A stretch of 64,000 nt of DNA from Splendidivirga corallicola (GTDB lineage: Bacteria; Bacteroidota; Bacteroidia; Cytophagales; Cyclobacteriaceae). Both the position numbers and the translations under genes were made by a program. Of the stretch, positions 9,005 through 18,934 are shown piece after piece (within the stretch, counting starts at the first letter, position 1; every line of letters begins with the position of its first letter). The notes below the pieces were generated by a model. It was not told the origin of the DNA, did no database searches, and saw only the letters and a list, made by a program, of their open reading frames with translations. The stretch is taken from the NCBI GenBank assembly GCA_030442035.1, contig JAUJEA010000007.1, forward strand, positions 62,001-126,000. The letters run 5' to 3'.

Positions 9005-9853
9005 ATGTTTAGGATCAATTCGATTTCACTCATATTTATTTTCGTACTGGCAACTTGTAGTTATGTTTTTGGTCAGGAAAATGAAACGGATGCCATCTCT
9101 TTAAGTGAGGAGCAACTCGGTAAACCTTTAACAGTAGACTTTTCAGAATCCAATGAGGAAGAGGGTGACAAAAAAAAGGAAAAGAAAAGAAAAAAGAAGG
9201 TTTTCTATGGCATTAAAACAAAAAAAATGGCCATCAGAACTGGCATTGGAGAAAAAGCAACATGGGAAATATTTCACTATTTGAGAGATTATGAAGATCC
9301 GGATCCCTATGTTAGGGATATCTATTGGTACGACTTTGATGACAAAAAAATAAAAAGGACCCGTAATGTAAATAAGAGAAATGGCATCTTGCTTCATGGG
9401 ACTTACGAAAAAATTCGAAATGAAAAAGTCATTGAGGAAGGCATCTATTTTAAAGGCACAAAACATGGACGTTGGGTAAAGTATGACAAAAACAACATAC
9501 TGCTAGACAAGAAAAAATATTTTAAAGGTTGGCCCAAAGAGTCACTGGTCAAGTACTACGACAAGGATCAAACAAAAATTAAGGAAATTGTGCCAATCGA
9601 ATACGGCAAAAAAGAAGGCAATTACTTTCTCTTTCACGACAACGGAGCAGTAGCAGTAACCGGAGAATATCAAAGTGGAGAGCGTGTGAAAGTATGGCAG
9701 GAATTCTATAAATTCCGCAGGAAAAAGAAAAGAGAGGTCCAGTTCAAACCTGATGCTTATACCGATGATTTTAATACACACATTCTCCGGGAATGGAATG
9801 AGAAAGGAGATCTTCTTTATGACAAAAAAGCTTTCGAAAACAGCTTGAAGTAA
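9005..9853 (+). CDS. Exported MORN-like repeat protein
   Basis: A 282-residue protein of unknown function. Residues 1-23 form a signal peptide ending near VFGQ. A very basic stretch (KKKEKKRKKK) follows at about residues 56-65. From about residue 125 on there are degenerate MORN/YwqK-type repeats with the pattern G-x-Y-x(n)-G-x-W-x-x-Y (for example GTYEKI, GIYFKGTKHGRW, GEYQSGERVKVW). Such exported proteins are frequent in Bacteroidota and are often labelled YwqK-family antitoxin, but no toxin partner lies nearby. Its stop codon abuts the stop of the convergent yraN gene. Confidence 0.75.
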   Translation: MFRINSISLIFIFVLATCSYVFGQENETDAISLSEEQLGKPLTVDFSESNEEEGDKKKEKKRKKKVFYGIKTKKMAIRTGIGEKATWEIFHYLRDYEDPDPYVRDIYWYDFDDKKIKRTRNVNKRNGILLHGTYEKIRNEKVIEEGIYFKGTKHGRWVKYDKNNILLDKKKYFKGWPKESLVKYYDKDQTKIKEIVPIEYGKKEGNYFLFHDNGAVAVTGEYQSGERVKVWQEFYKFRRKKKREVQFKPDAYTDDFNTHILREWNEKGDLLYDKKAFENSLK

Positions 9854-10204
9854 TTAGTAAAAAGCATCTTCAAAGTGCTCAATCTCCAGATTTGGTTTCA
9901 ATGAAATCGCGATTATATCAAATCGTATGTTCCCATGCCATTGACAATCATAAGTGTATTGTTCAGCGGCTTCGGTAATCAGGTTCTCTTTTCGTCGATC
10001 AACAAAGCTTTCAGGAAATCCGAATCTATTATTAGTTCTTGTTTTCACCTCAATGAAAATCATTAGATTTTCATTTTTTGCAATTATATCCAACTCAGCT
10101 TTTCCTATTCTGTAGTTGCGTTCAATGATCTCGAATCCTTTTTTTTGTAAAAATTCAACAGCCAGTTCTTCTCCTTTTTTGCCGGTTTTTAAGTGTTTTG
10201 CCAT
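9854..10204 (-). CDS. YraN family protein (UPF0102)
   Basis: Small endonuclease-fold protein of 116 residues. The family signature is seen in GKKGEELAVEFLQKKGF, then the restriction-endonuclease-like core AELDIIAK...IFIEVKTR, with a D-x(n)-E-x-K catalytic-looking triad. Its role is not firmly established; nucleic-acid processing is usually proposed. The stop directly adjoins that of the MORN-like gene on the other strand with no spacer. Confidence 0.92.
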   Translation of the reverse strand: MAKHLKTGKKGEELAVEFLQKKGFEIIERNYRIGKAELDIIAKNENLMIFIEVKTRTNNRFGFPESFVDRRKENLITEAAEQYTYDCQWHGNIRFDIIAISLKPNLEIEHFEDAFY

Positions 10205-10408
10205 GATGTACTGTGAACATACTAAAGGGGTTTCTAAATGTCAATTTTTCTTAAAAAGCACACTTTTAGGAAAAAGGAATCTTTTACTTTTTATAAAGTA
10301 GAAACTTATTAATTTCGCAACACAATTAACCTCCTTTGAAGGGATGAATTCATTGTTTCTGAGAGATGGAGTAGTCCCACCAATTGAACAAACTAACATA
10401 TAAGAGTA

Positions 10409-12058
10409 ATGCGAAAAAAGGTCAGTCCTCAGGAAACTAGGGCATGGGAAAAATTGCAGGAACACTACAAGTTGATGTCTGACAAACATATGAAGGATAT
10501 GTTTGAAAAGGATCCTGAACGTTTCTCCAAATTTTCAACTTGGTTTGATAACATATTGATAGATTATTCAAAGAATATCATCAATGAGGAGACAATGGAA
10601 AACCTATTGTCACTAGCAGAGGAGGTTAATTTAAAAGAAGCCATTGAAGCAATGTTCAATGGAGCAGTTATCAATGAAACTGAGGGCAGATCAGTTTTAC
10701 ACATAGCATTGAGAAACCAATCAAATAGAGCAATCAAGGTAAATGGCGAGGATATCATGCCAGAGGTGAACGCTGTTTTGTCTCAAATGGAACGTTTCTC
10801 GGAAAATGTTATTAGTGGGGGATGGAAAGGTTATACCGGAAAATCAATTACAGATATCGTGAACATTGGTATAGGAGGTTCGGATCTTGGCCCTGTCATG
10901 GTAACTGAAGTCTTAAAACCTTATAAAAAGGATCATCTCAATGTCCATTTTGTCTCAAATGTTGATGGAACTCACATAGCAGAAACATTGAAAAAAGTGA
11001 ATCCTGAAACAACATTGTTCATGATTGCCTCCAAGACTTTTACAACGCAGGAAACCATGACCAATGCACATTCTGCCAGAGCATGGTTTTTGGAACATTC
11101 GGAGAATGAAGAACATATTAAAAAACATTTTGTTGCGATCTCCACGAATGAAGAAGAAGTAACGAAGTTTGGTATAAGCGCAACTAATATGTTCCGTTTT
11201 TGGGATTGGGTTGGAGGAAGATATTCGCTCTGGTCATCCATTGGATTATCAATTGCTTGTGCCATTGATTTCGAGAATTTCAGGGCCTTGCTGGAAGGTG
11301 CTCATGCCATGGACAAACACTTTAGAGAAACTGCCTTTGATAAAAATATTCCGGTATTGCTGGCATTAATTGGTATTTGGTACAACAATTTTTTTGAAGC
11401 CGAATCGGAAGCTATCCTACCTTACGATCAATATATGCACAGATTCCCTGCTTATTTTCAGCAAGGTAATATGGAAAGTAACGGAAAATATGTGGATCGA
11501 GCGGGTAAAGAAATCAGTTATCAAACAGGGCCAATAATATGGGGTGAGCCTGGCACCAACGGGCAGCACGCTTTTTATCAATTGATACATCAGGGGACAA
11601 AGCTTATTCCTTGTGACTTCCTGGCACCTGCTCAGAGTCACAATCCTATTGGAGATCACCATGCAAAGTTATTGTCAAACTTCTTTGCTCAGACAGAAGC
11701 ATTGATGAATGGAAAGTCAAAAGAAGAAGTAACCAAGGAGTTAGAAGCTCAGGGAAAATCTTCTGAAGAAATTGAACGTCTGACCCCATTTAAAATTTTT
11801 AAGGGTAACAGGCCTACCAATTCTATTCTATTCAAAAAACTAAATCCCAAAACGCTCGGTAGTCTTATTGCCATGTACGAGCACAAAATATTTGTTCAAG
11901 GAGTTATCTGGAACATTTTCAGCTTTGATCAATGGGGTGTTGAATTAGGAAAACAATTGGCAAAAAAAATACTCCCTGAATTAGAGAGTAATGATTCCAT
12001 AGATACACATGATAATTCCACAAACGGTTTGATCAATGCTTATAAAAAGCTTCGTTAG
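10409..12058 (+). CDS. pgi: Glucose-6-phosphate isomerase
   Basis: Interconverts glucose 6-phosphate and fructose 6-phosphate in glycolysis and gluconeogenesis. At 549 residues it is the long E. coli/eukaryote type. Sugar-phosphate binding and catalytic blocks are visible: [11 protein letters not shown] (~152), [13 protein letters not shown] (~207), GGRYSLWS, the catalytic Glu in NMESNGK (~354), the His in [12 protein letters not shown] (~385) and the Lys in ELGKQL (~514). The last four bases overlap the convergent SGNH-like gene. Fructose-1,6-bisphosphatase is at 47 kb. Confidence 0.98.
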   Translation: MRKKVSPQETRAWEKLQEHYKLMSDKHMKDMFEKDPERFSKFSTWFDNILIDYSKNIINEETMENLLSLAEEVNLKEAIEAMFNGAVINETEGRSVLHIALRNQSNRAIKVNGEDIMPEVNAVLSQMERFSENVISGGWKGYTGKSITDIVNIGIGGSDLGPVMVTEVLKPYKKDHLNVHFVSNVDGTHIAETLKKVNPETTLFMIASKTFTTQETMTNAHSARAWFLEHSENEEHIKKHFVAISTNEEEVTKFGISATNMFRFWDWVGGRYSLWSSIGLSIACAIDFENFRALLEGAHAMDKHFRETAFDKNIPVLLALIGIWYNNFFEAESEAILPYDQYMHRFPAYFQQGNMESNGKYVDRAGKEISYQTGPIIWGEPGTNGQHAFYQLIHQGTKLIPCDFLAPAQSHNPIGDHHAKLLSNFFAQTEALMNGKSKEEVTKELEAQGKSSEEIERLTPFKIFKGNRPTNSILFKKLNPKTLGSLIAMYEHKIFVQGVIWNIFSFDQWGVELGKQLAKKILPELESNDSIDTHDNSTNGLINAYKKLR

Positions 12059-13209
12059 TTTTCTACAAGGCTATGCGTAAATTTTTCTTCAAAAATGGTT
12101 TTGATCCTTTTGGCTATTATCTCATTTCCATTGGCGGAGACATGACATGCATCTACATATATATATTTATCCAGATCAAAGGCATCTGACAAATCGTATA
12201 TCCAGTCATAGTCTTTTTCTTTGATTTTAGCCTTAAGTATCTCATAAAATACTGTATAGGTTAATCTTTCAGCTTCACTTCTCATATTCGAACCAACCTT
12301 ACCCATTTCCAAATGATCTACCTTCGGACTGCCCACATAGGAAACAGGTTGTAGAATTGCAATAAAATCACCCCCTCTACTTGTGACCATGGAATGCGCC
12401 ATTTCCCAACATTTTAACAGTCCTTCCGCTACCATTTCCATTTTTTCCGGATTGGAAAAACAATCATACCCATACTCGGAAGTATCAAAAGACTTCAGGT
12501 TTATTTCCTTCTTATCGCTAAGTCCCCGACGTATTTTTCCTGTAAGCTCAACGGTATTTTTTAAAAATGCATAGTTAAGCGCCCCAACTACCTTACTTTG
12601 AAATGTTGCTTCAAGCTTTTGTTTAAAGTCAGTCAGCTTAAGGTGAGAGGGAAGTTCCATTTCATTTCTACATAGAATAAGCACTTCGTTCACGCCATCA
12701 TAAAACACCACTTTGTCAATAGGTTCATTTTTATAGATCAAATTAGTCAATCTAGCCAAACTTTGTCGGCTGGTATAGGCTATTTGACCATGATTATAGA
12801 TTGTATATCCTGGGTGTACAGTATCGAAAAGTGCTGGAATCGTATTTTGGTCATCTGTGCCTACACCCCACATTGTCGACCCACCAAAAAATCTTATACT
12901 CCCTTTCTTCCCTGATAGAGAGGCCTTATTTGGTTCATGTACCCGATCTCCTGCCTCATTGATAGTAAGAGTTGTACCTCGATATGGTTTATTCGTCCAA
13001 CCAACAAACGGTTTGTAAATGTTTTCAGTGCTTCGATAATCAGCGTAGATCTTTTTAGCATATTCGATCTCATCTTTATAATTTGGCAACTCTGTTTTAT
13101 CTGGCTTGAGCACTTTTCTCATATATACACCGGACAGCCAGTTTATCAATACCATTAGACTTAGTAAGATCAAAATGTTATATAGGATAACCTTGAACCC
13201 TTTTCTCAT
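12055..13209 (-). CDS. Membrane-anchored SGNH/GDSL hydrolase-like protein
   Basis: 384 residues with one N-terminal membrane helix (~8-26), the rest probably periplasmic. SGNH-type blocks are recognisable: FFGGSTMWG with candidate nucleophile Ser111, a block III-like DGVNE (~168-172), and the C-terminal DACHVS block with Asp353 and His356. The family includes esterases and polysaccharide O-deacetylases; the substrate is unknown. Block I reads GGST instead of GDS, a common variant. Its 3' end overlaps pgi by four bases. No nearby glycan genes suggest a pathway. Confidence 0.75.
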   Translation of the reverse strand: MRKGFKVILYNILILLSLMVLINWLSGVYMRKVLKPDKTELPNYKDEIEYAKKIYADYRSTENIYKPFVGWTNKPYRGTTLTINEAGDRVHEPNKASLSGKKGSIRFFGGSTMWGVGTDDQNTIPALFDTVHPGYTIYNHGQIAYTSRQSLARLTNLIYKNEPIDKVVFYDGVNEVLILCRNEMELPSHLKLTDFKQKLEATFQSKVVGALNYAFLKNTVELTGKIRRGLSDKKEINLKSFDTSEYGYDCFSNPEKMEMVAEGLLKCWEMAHSMVTSRGGDFIAILQPVSYVGSPKVDHLEMGKVGSNMRSEAERLTYTVFYEILKAKIKEKDYDWIYDLSDAFDLDKYIYVDACHVSANGNEIIAKRIKTIFEEKFTHSLVEN

Positions 13210-13371
13210 TTTTGTTTTTATTGTTGAAAATCATGCTGGACCTGGTTCTATCATTTTGATACAATCGTCACAACAAGATCCTCTTGGAGAGTCTGCGAAT
13301 AATTATATCAAATCATTGAAGTAAACTTGCAACCCTTAAAAACCACCAAATCTTTTCTAAACATCGAAAAA

Positions 13372-14433
13372 TTATGCATTATATCTTTTGGAAAGGATGT
13401 CTATAAATTCACACACCTCTTCGCTATCCATATTCCAATCATGCTCTTTCGCATAAGATTCATTCAGTATTTTCATAGCGCTGTCGTAGGAATCACAAAC
13501 TTCAAGGGCTTCAAGCGCCTGATTAAAATGATCACTGTCTCCACCAAATAACTCATTTACGAACATGAAGCGTTGATTGATGGTAATATTCTTTTTAATG
13601 CTTTCTATTTTTTTATTTTGATGAATATCAGCTATGGTCTGTTTTGCTTCGATTTTTATTTCATCGTGCAAGGTTTTGATTTCTTTGGAGAATTTTTCAT
13701 TTACATTGCTCGCCCCGTTTTCGTCCTCCTGATTCTCATCACCAGACTTTTCATATGAAACAGACTCCGCAATACTTTCTTCAGGTTCTTCGCTATAAAT
13801 CATTTCTATGGTGAGCGGCTCAACATCTGAAAATTGAGCTAAATAGTTTTCAAAATCCTCAGGAGCCGCATTCAGCTCTGAGCAAACTATATCCAAAAAT
13901 GTAAGCGCTTCATCAATTGATACCTCTCGAACTTTTTCTTTTTCAAACTTTTCTATCAGACCTTCGTGTAGGTGTTTATTGATCTGAATGTATTTGTTTA
14001 TTTTTTTTAGCCCCTCTAGTGTAACATACGAGCCGTTATGCTTTCCAACAAAATGTCTGTAAAAATCATATGGGGAGAAAATCAGGAGAATGGTATCTTT
14101 GATAGCATTTACTAAAAGTTCTTCAAAATTGGCTCTATCGATAGAAATGTTTTTTGAAAGCACATTCATAAAGTTAGTCATAACGCTCTTCACTTCTTCC
14201 GCCTCATAATTGAAATATGGGCTTTTGAGCTTTTTGAGTTCAGATTGCCATTCGAGAAAAAGATTTTTCAGAATAAATAAATTGATCTGTTTGAGATTAC
14301 AAAAATTCAATATCTGCTCTCCATTGATACGATCATGCTTTTCAAAAAAAGGGTCAGCCACTTTTGCCGAATATTTAGTGCTAAACTCTTCAATTGAGGT
14401 ATGATTTAGTTTGCTCTCCATAAAGTAATTCAC
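13372..14433 (-). CDS. Conserved Bacteroidota protein of unknown function
   Basis: A 353-residue cytoplasmic protein without signal peptide. Three parts can be seen: an alpha-helical N-terminal region (to ~200), a Glu/Ser/Asn-rich acidic linker (~210-255), and a C-terminal helical domain beginning ITINQRFMFVNELFGGDS (~288 on). I recognise the last part from uncharacterised proteins of flavobacteria and relatives. Function unknown. The start adjoins a divergent 2Fe-2S ferredoxin gene with 102 bp between start codons. On the minus strand a TAAATTTG -7-type box is present at 14522-14529, inside that spacer. Confidence 0.8.
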   Translation of the reverse strand: MNYFMESKLNHTSIEEFSTKYSAKVADPFFEKHDRINGEQILNFCNLKQINLFILKNLFLEWQSELKKLKSPYFNYEAEEVKSVMTNFMNVLSKNISIDRANFEELLVNAIKDTILLIFSPYDFYRHFVGKHNGSYVTLEGLKKINKYIQINKHLHEGLIEKFEKEKVREVSIDEALTFLDIVCSELNAAPEDFENYLAQFSDVEPLTIEMIYSEEPEESIAESVSYEKSGDENQEDENGASNVNEKFSKEIKTLHDEIKIEAKQTIADIHQNKKIESIKKNITINQRFMFVNELFGGDSDHFNQALEALEVCDSYDSAMKILNESYAKEHDWNMDSEEVCEFIDILSKRYNA

Positions 14434-14443
14434 ATTAAATTTG
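14410..14443 (+). promoter_or_regulatory. Bacteroidota-type promoter for ferredoxin gene
   Basis: TTTG at 14410-14413 and TAAATTTG at 14436-14443, 22 bases apart, match the Bacteroidota sigma consensus (-33 TTTG or TTG, -7 TAnnTTTG). Predicted transcription start is near 14450. The promoter lies inside the 5' end of the divergent gene. Confidence 0.5.
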
Positions 14444-14535
14444 CAATCGCGAATTGTAAAGGTGTTGTTTCAAGACCCCACTATACAATTAATGAACCTA
14501 AAAGAATAAGAAATTTCAATACAAATTTAGTTAAT

Positions 14536-14859
14536 ATGCTTAAGATAGTTATTCGGAATCTTAATAATAAAACTATTATTAGCAATAATAACTCAAAAAC
14601 TGTGCTCAATATTATTCATGAACACTATGTTGATTGGATGCATGCTTGTGGGGCCAAAGGCAGATGTACTACCTGTAAAATGATCGTTCTGGAAGGTGCT
14701 GAAAATCTTAGTGAGGACAGCCCTTTTGAAAAAAAGTGCCGGTCATTGAATAAAATAGAGTCAAATGAAAGACTTGCCTGTCAATGCACTTTGGAAGGGG
14801 CAATAATCATAAAAGTTCCCCAGGAATATAAGCTTCCTCATCAAAGCTATTCTGATTGA
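14536..14859 (+). CDS. 2Fe-2S ferredoxin
   Basis: Plant/adrenodoxin-type ferredoxin of 107 residues, a small soluble electron carrier. The cluster ligands follow the canonical C-x5-C-x2-C-x34-C spacing: Cys38, Cys44, Cys47 and Cys82 (HACGAKGRCTTC and LACQC). An extra Cys84 and Cys68 are present. No dedicated reductase or oxygenase lies alongside, so its partner is unknown. In front of it is a good promoter, and the divergent 353-residue gene shares the regulatory region. Confidence 0.92.
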   Translation: MLKIVIRNLNNKTIISNNNSKTVLNIIHEHYVDWMHACGAKGRCTTCKMIVLEGAENLSEDSPFEKKCRSLNKIESNERLACQCTLEGAIIIKVPQEYKLPHQSYSD

Positions 14860-14928
14860 ACATTGATCACTTTTTAACCCTCTAAGTTTATCTAATGAAT
14901 ATCGTTCTATAAAACTTGCATTTATTAG

Positions 14929-14962
14929 TTGGGTTTATTAAATATCAAAATTAATACCTTTG
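14929..14962 (+). promoter_or_regulatory. Promoter of the tdk-porZ-recO group
   Basis: TTG at 14929-14931 and TACCTTTG at 14955-14962, 23 bases apart, fit the Bacteroidota consensus. The expected transcription start is near 14969, giving a leader of about 26 bases before the tdk ATG. Confidence 0.55.
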
Positions 14963-14994
14963 CCATGCATATTTTGAACCATTAAACTTATTTA

Positions 14995-15594
14995 ATGTTT
15001 ATTGAGCCACATTTCGGACAAAATAATAGCGAAAGGAAAGCAGGGAGCGGTTGGATCGAAGTAATTTGCGGTTCAATGTTTTCGGGGAAAACCGAAGAGT
15101 TAATAAGGCGGTTAAATCGTGCTCTACTGGCTAAAAAAAATATTGAAATTTTTAAACCGGAAATAGATAAGAGATATCATCATAGCAACGTTGTATCTCA
15201 TAACGAAAACGCTATACGATCAACGCCGGTAAGTTTTGCAAATGATATTCTGCTTCTGGCATCCGAATGTGAAATTGTGGGAATTGACGAAGCCCAGTTC
15301 TTTGATGATCAATTGGTAGAGGTTTGTGTCAAGCTTGCTGATAGTGGAAAACGCGTGATAGTTGCGGGATTGGATATGGATTTTTCAGGTAAACCTTTTG
15401 AACCTGTACCAAGTCTCATGGCTGTGGCAGCGTTTATCACAAAAGTTCACGCCATTTGTATGCGTTGTGGAGATGTGGCTTCATATTCTTATAGATTAAA
15501 TAAATCGCAGGAAAAAGTATTGGTTGGTGAGCAAGAAGAATATGAAGCAAGGTGTAGAAGATGTTTTATTCAAGGCATGAAGGGAAAAGATTAA
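14995..15594 (+). CDS. tdk: Thymidine kinase (type II)
   Basis: Phosphorylates thymidine to dTMP in nucleotide salvage. The 199-residue protein has the P-loop GSMFSGKT (26-33), the catalytic/Mg2+ region DEAQFFD (~97-103), the lasso-forming C-terminal part, and structural zinc ligands CMRC and CRRC. Forty-two bases separate it from porZ, and porZ is two bases from recO, so the three are likely one transcript starting at the promoter near 14950. Confidence 0.97.
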   Translation: MFIEPHFGQNNSERKAGSGWIEVICGSMFSGKTEELIRRLNRALLAKKNIEIFKPEIDKRYHHSNVVSHNENAIRSTPVSFANDILLLASECEIVGIDEAQFFDDQLVEVCVKLADSGKRVIVAGLDMDFSGKPFEPVPSLMAVAAFITKVHAICMRCGDVASYSYRLNKSQEKVLVGEQEEYEARCRRCFIQGMKGKD

Positions 15595-15636
15595 AAAAGA
15601 AAATCAGCCTTCCCAATAAACTTGTTGAGATAGAAA

Positions 15637-17991
15637 ATGAATAACAATAAAAGGTTTAAGGTAGTGGAACAAATGGATTTCTTTTTGCCAGGAGGTAAAT
15701 TCACTTTGACAATTAAGCTTTTCGTATTCGCCGCTGGTTTGCTTTTAAGTGTAAAGGGTTTTCCTCAGGATAATATCCCGATTGGCAGTTGGCGCTCACA
15801 TTTTTCTTTCGAAACAGCTACCAATTTGGCACTCGTCGGTCAACGTGTCTATTGCGCTGCTGAAAATGGTTTTTTTTTCTTAGACAGAGAAGAAAACTCT
15901 ACTACAAAACTCTCTAAAATTGATGGCTTTAGCGATGTTGCCATAAGTAGTTTGGAATATGATTTGGAAACAAATACGCTGATCATTGCCTACGAAAGTG
16001 GGAATATTGACCTCCTGGTTGATAACGAAATCACCAATTTTAATATCATTAAAAACGCTAATCTAAGTGGTTCAAAGCGAATTAATGATATTTTCTTTGC
16101 AGGAGATTTTGCTTATCTGGCTACTGATTTTGGCGTGGCCGTCTTCGATCCAAATAAGATTGAAATAAGAGAAACCTATAGCAACATTGGGCCTAATGGT
16201 ACGGAAGCCAGGGTATATTCGATTACCACTTATCAGGACAGCCTTTTCCTGGCCACCGATCTAGGTGTGATGGCCAGTTCTTTGGATCCAACTGTTAATC
16301 GTTTGGATTTTAATAATTGGAAACTTTTCTCGATGAGTGAAGGAATTCCTGAAACATCGATAACGGCCATTGAATCTCGAGATAATGCCATATATGCAGG
16401 TATTGACGCAGATGGAATATATCGATATGACGGAAGCAACTGGGCAAAGCTCTCATTTACAATAGATGAACCGATCATTTCCATTAATAGATCACAGGAT
16501 GAATTACTTGTTAGCTTAGAAACCCAATTATTGATACTGAATGAAAATAATGTGTTTTCTTCCGTAAATGATCCTTTGATTGAATTACCTGTGGCGGCCT
16601 TCAAGGATTCAAATGGAGAACTTTGGGTGGCTGACAGAACAAATGGCTTAATTTCTAACCATAATGGTCAATTCCAAATATTTAAACCAAATGGACCATT
16701 TTCAGATCAGGCTTGGACACTTGAAAGTTTTGATGAAAAAGTAATGGCAGTGTCAGGCGGAATAGATGAAAATGGCAATCCTCAAAATAACGAGAACGGC
16801 TTTTATGTCTTCGAAAAAGGAACCTGGACAAATTATAATAGCACAGGAAAAGATGGTAGTGTCATGATTCCTCAAGTAAGAGATCTGAATAGTATTGCCT
16901 ATGATCGAATCAATAGAAAAACATATTTTGCTTCTTTTGGCTATGGCATATTGGAATGGGATCAGGAAAACAATTTCAGGCTGATAGATGAAAATACTCA
17001 AGGTTCCACACTGATCAACAACAACCCTCCTGATCGATTCACTCAAATTGCAGGTTTGGCATTGGATGATGAAAATAATTTATGGATTGGTAATAATGCA
17101 ACAACAAACTTTCTTCATGCCTTAAGCAGTGACAACTCTTGGTCTGGTTTCACCATTTCAACCCCATCTTTTAGATTTCCCAGACAAATATTAGTTCCTT
17201 ACTCCGGAAACAAATGGATACGCTTGGATCCAAATGAAGGCGGTGGTATACTTGTTTTTGATGATCAAAACAATACCTTCAAACATCTAAACAGGAATCA
17301 GGGACAAGGCCGTTTACCAAGTGCTATTGTTACTGATATAGTGGAAGATCTGGATCAGCGTGTTTGGATCGGCACTTCGGAAGGAGTTGTATTTTTTCAG
17401 ACTTCTTTTGATATTATTGAAGCTAGCTCAATAGACGATGCGATAAGACCGGTTTTTGAAAATCGCTTTCTTCTCATAGATGAATTTATTACTAGTCTGG
17501 CAGTAGATGGAGGCAATAGAAAATGGATCGGTACCCGGGATGGCCTATGGCTATTTGGAGAATCGGGAGAGTCGTTAATATTTAGATTCACAGAAGAAAA
17601 TAGTCCATTACCCTCGAACAACATCGTTGACATTGCTATTGAATCCAAAAGCGGAGAAATATTTATTGCTACTGATAAAGGATTAGTGTCTTTTAGAAGT
17701 ACCGCATCAAAAGGAGAAATTACCCATAGCGATGTTAAAGTCTTTCCTAATCCTGTAAACAAAGATTTTACGGGATACGTAGGCATATCGGGCCTGGCCA
17801 ACAATGCTACCGTTAAGATAACCGATATCAGTGGTAAGCTGGTTTATGAAACAAGAGCGCAAGGTGGCACGGCCACCTGGGATGTTCTGGATTATCAAAG
17901 AAAAAGGGCCAGTACTGGAGTGTATCTGATCCTTAGCAGCACGCCAGATGGAACCGAAACGTATATTGGGAAGATAGCCGTAATCGATTAA
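15637..17991 (+). CDS. porZ: PorZ, type IX secretion beta-propeller protein
   Basis: Exported surface protein (784 residues). In Porphyromonas, PorZ belongs to the sortase-like attachment complex that delivers anionic LPS to type IX cargo. The N-terminal signal segment ends around GFPQ. The following PIGSWRSHFSFE and YESGNIDLL segments are characteristic of the PorZ propeller, and two-component-regulator-type propeller blades fill the middle (LWIGN, VWIGT, KWIGT motifs). The C-terminus is a type A sorting domain (VKVFPNPV to the end). A downstream ATG at 15673 is an alternative start. The porZ-recO neighbourhood is common in this phylum. Confidence 0.87.
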   Translation: MNNNKRFKVVEQMDFFLPGGKFTLTIKLFVFAAGLLLSVKGFPQDNIPIGSWRSHFSFETATNLALVGQRVYCAAENGFFFLDREENSTTKLSKIDGFSDVAISSLEYDLETNTLIIAYESGNIDLLVDNEITNFNIIKNANLSGSKRINDIFFAGDFAYLATDFGVAVFDPNKIEIRETYSNIGPNGTEARVYSITTYQDSLFLATDLGVMASSLDPTVNRLDFNNWKLFSMSEGIPETSITAIESRDNAIYAGIDADGIYRYDGSNWAKLSFTIDEPIISINRSQDELLVSLETQLLILNENNVFSSVNDPLIELPVAAFKDSNGELWVADRTNGLISNHNGQFQIFKPNGPFSDQAWTLESFDEKVMAVSGGIDENGNPQNNENGFYVFEKGTWTNYNSTGKDGSVMIPQVRDLNSIAYDRINRKTYFASFGYGILEWDQENNFRLIDENTQGSTLINNNPPDRFTQIAGLALDDENNLWIGNNATTNFLHALSSDNSWSGFTISTPSFRFPRQILVPYSGNKWIRLDPNEGGGILVFDDQNNTFKHLNRNQGQGRLPSAIVTDIVEDLDQRVWIGTSEGVVFFQTSFDIIEASSIDDAIRPVFENRFLLIDEFITSLAVDGGNRKWIGTRDGLWLFGESGESLIFRFTEENSPLPSNNIVDIAIESKSGEIFIATDKGLVSFRSTASKGEITHSDVKVFPNPVNKDFTGYVGISGLANNATVKITDISGKLVYETRAQGGTATWDVLDYQRKRASTGVYLILSSTPDGTETYIGKIAVID

Positions 17992-17993
17992 AA

Positions 17994-18686
17994 ATGCTCC
18001 ACAAAACAAGAGGCATTGTTTTAAACTATATCAAGTACCGGGAAACCTCCATCATTGTTAAAATTTTTACCGAACTTTTTGGATTAAACTCTTATATCGT
18101 TAACGGCGTAAGAAGCGCGAAGGCAAAAAATAAAATTGCCTTATACCAACCCTTAACCATCCTTGATTTGGTGGTATATCACAAGAAAAATACAGGCTTG
18201 AATCGGATCTCCGAAATCAAATGTTCGGAACCGTTGATGGATATTCCTATTAACATAAAAAAATCCAGTATTGCTTTATTTATCACCGATCTGCTCAATA
18301 AAACCATCAAAGAAAATGACGAAAATGTTGAATTGTTCGAATTTTTATATCAGTCTGTTCTAGTCCTGGAACACCTACAGCATCATTATGAGAATTTTCA
18401 CCTTCAGTTTATATTAAAATTGAGTCGTTATCTCGGTTTTTCCCCTGTATCTGCTCAGGAATTAATCAATGAACTAAATGCACATGTTTCCCATCAATCA
18501 TTAACGGATCAGGAGATGGAAATTTTAAATGAACTGATTGATGCTGGTTATAAAAATGACATTCATTTGAGCAATGAATTTAGAAGAGTGCTTCTCCATA
18601 AACTAATACTATTCTATAAGCTACATGTTGATTTTCCCGGAGAAATAAAATCTCTCACAGTTTTACACGAAGTGCTAAATGATTAA
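17994..18686 (+). CDS. recO: DNA repair protein RecO
   Basis: Recombination mediator acting with RecF/RecR to load RecA on gapped DNA. The 230-residue protein begins with the typical OB-fold (KTRGIVLNYIKYRETSIIVKIF; residues 3 onward) and continues with the helical domain. Zinc-ribbon cysteines of some RecOs are absent, as is usual in this phylum. The start lies two bases after the porZ stop, indicating translational coupling. A bidirectional terminator follows. Confidence 0.93.
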   Translation: MLHKTRGIVLNYIKYRETSIIVKIFTELFGLNSYIVNGVRSAKAKNKIALYQPLTILDLVVYHKKNTGLNRISEIKCSEPLMDIPINIKKSSIALFITDLLNKTIKENDENVELFEFLYQSVLVLEHLQHHYENFHLQFILKLSRYLGFSPVSAQELINELNAHVSHQSLTDQEMEILNELIDAGYKNDIHLSNEFRRVLLHKLILFYKLHVDFPGEIKSLTVLHEVLND

Positions 18687-18700
18687 AGTGATTATATCAT

Positions 18701-18744
18701 AAAAAAAGGCCAAACCAGTTCATAAGTTTAGCCTTAATTTCTTT
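18701..18744. terminator. Bidirectional terminator after recO
   Basis: AAGGCCAAAC (18706-18715) pairs with GTTTAGCCTT (18726-18735), ten-base arms with one mismatch and a 10-base loop. It is flanked by seven A residues on the left and AATTTCTTT on the right, so it can serve recO on + and the small ORF at 18767-18934 on -. Confidence 0.7.
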
Positions 18745-18766
18745 AAGAGTATGAACAGCCGATCTT

Positions 18767-18934
18767 TTACATGTCATCCACGTGTAATTGCTGCTTGGTT
18801 AAATATTTACTCTTAATGATCTCTTTCGAATCCTCTATCCCAGGTTCCAATAACCCTTTGATTATTCGAACAATGATGATAGCATTAAATAACAAGACCA
18901 CTGTTCCAAAACCCAATAATGCTACTTCAATCAT
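18767..18934 (-). CDS. Small single-pass membrane protein (55 aa)
   Basis: ATG at 18934, stop TAA at 18767. The protein starts MIEVALLGFGTVVLLF, has one hydrophobic helix over residues ~3-25 (ending at VRIIKG), and then a charged tail rich in Lys/Glu/Asp ending HVDDM. No family recognised. Support for a real gene: clean helix-plus-tail composition, placement next to a bidirectional terminator, and a 308-bp gene-free region upstream. Coding status should be checked by conservation. Confidence 0.6.
   Translation of the reverse strand: MIEVALLGFGTVVLLFNAIIIVRIIKGLLEPGIEDSKEIIKSKYLTKQQLHVDDM

Noticed and set aside
9005-9853. MORN-like protein as an antitoxin of a toxin-antitoxin pair
   Set aside because: It has a signal peptide, and no toxin gene adjoins it; the antitoxin label of this repeat family is not informative.
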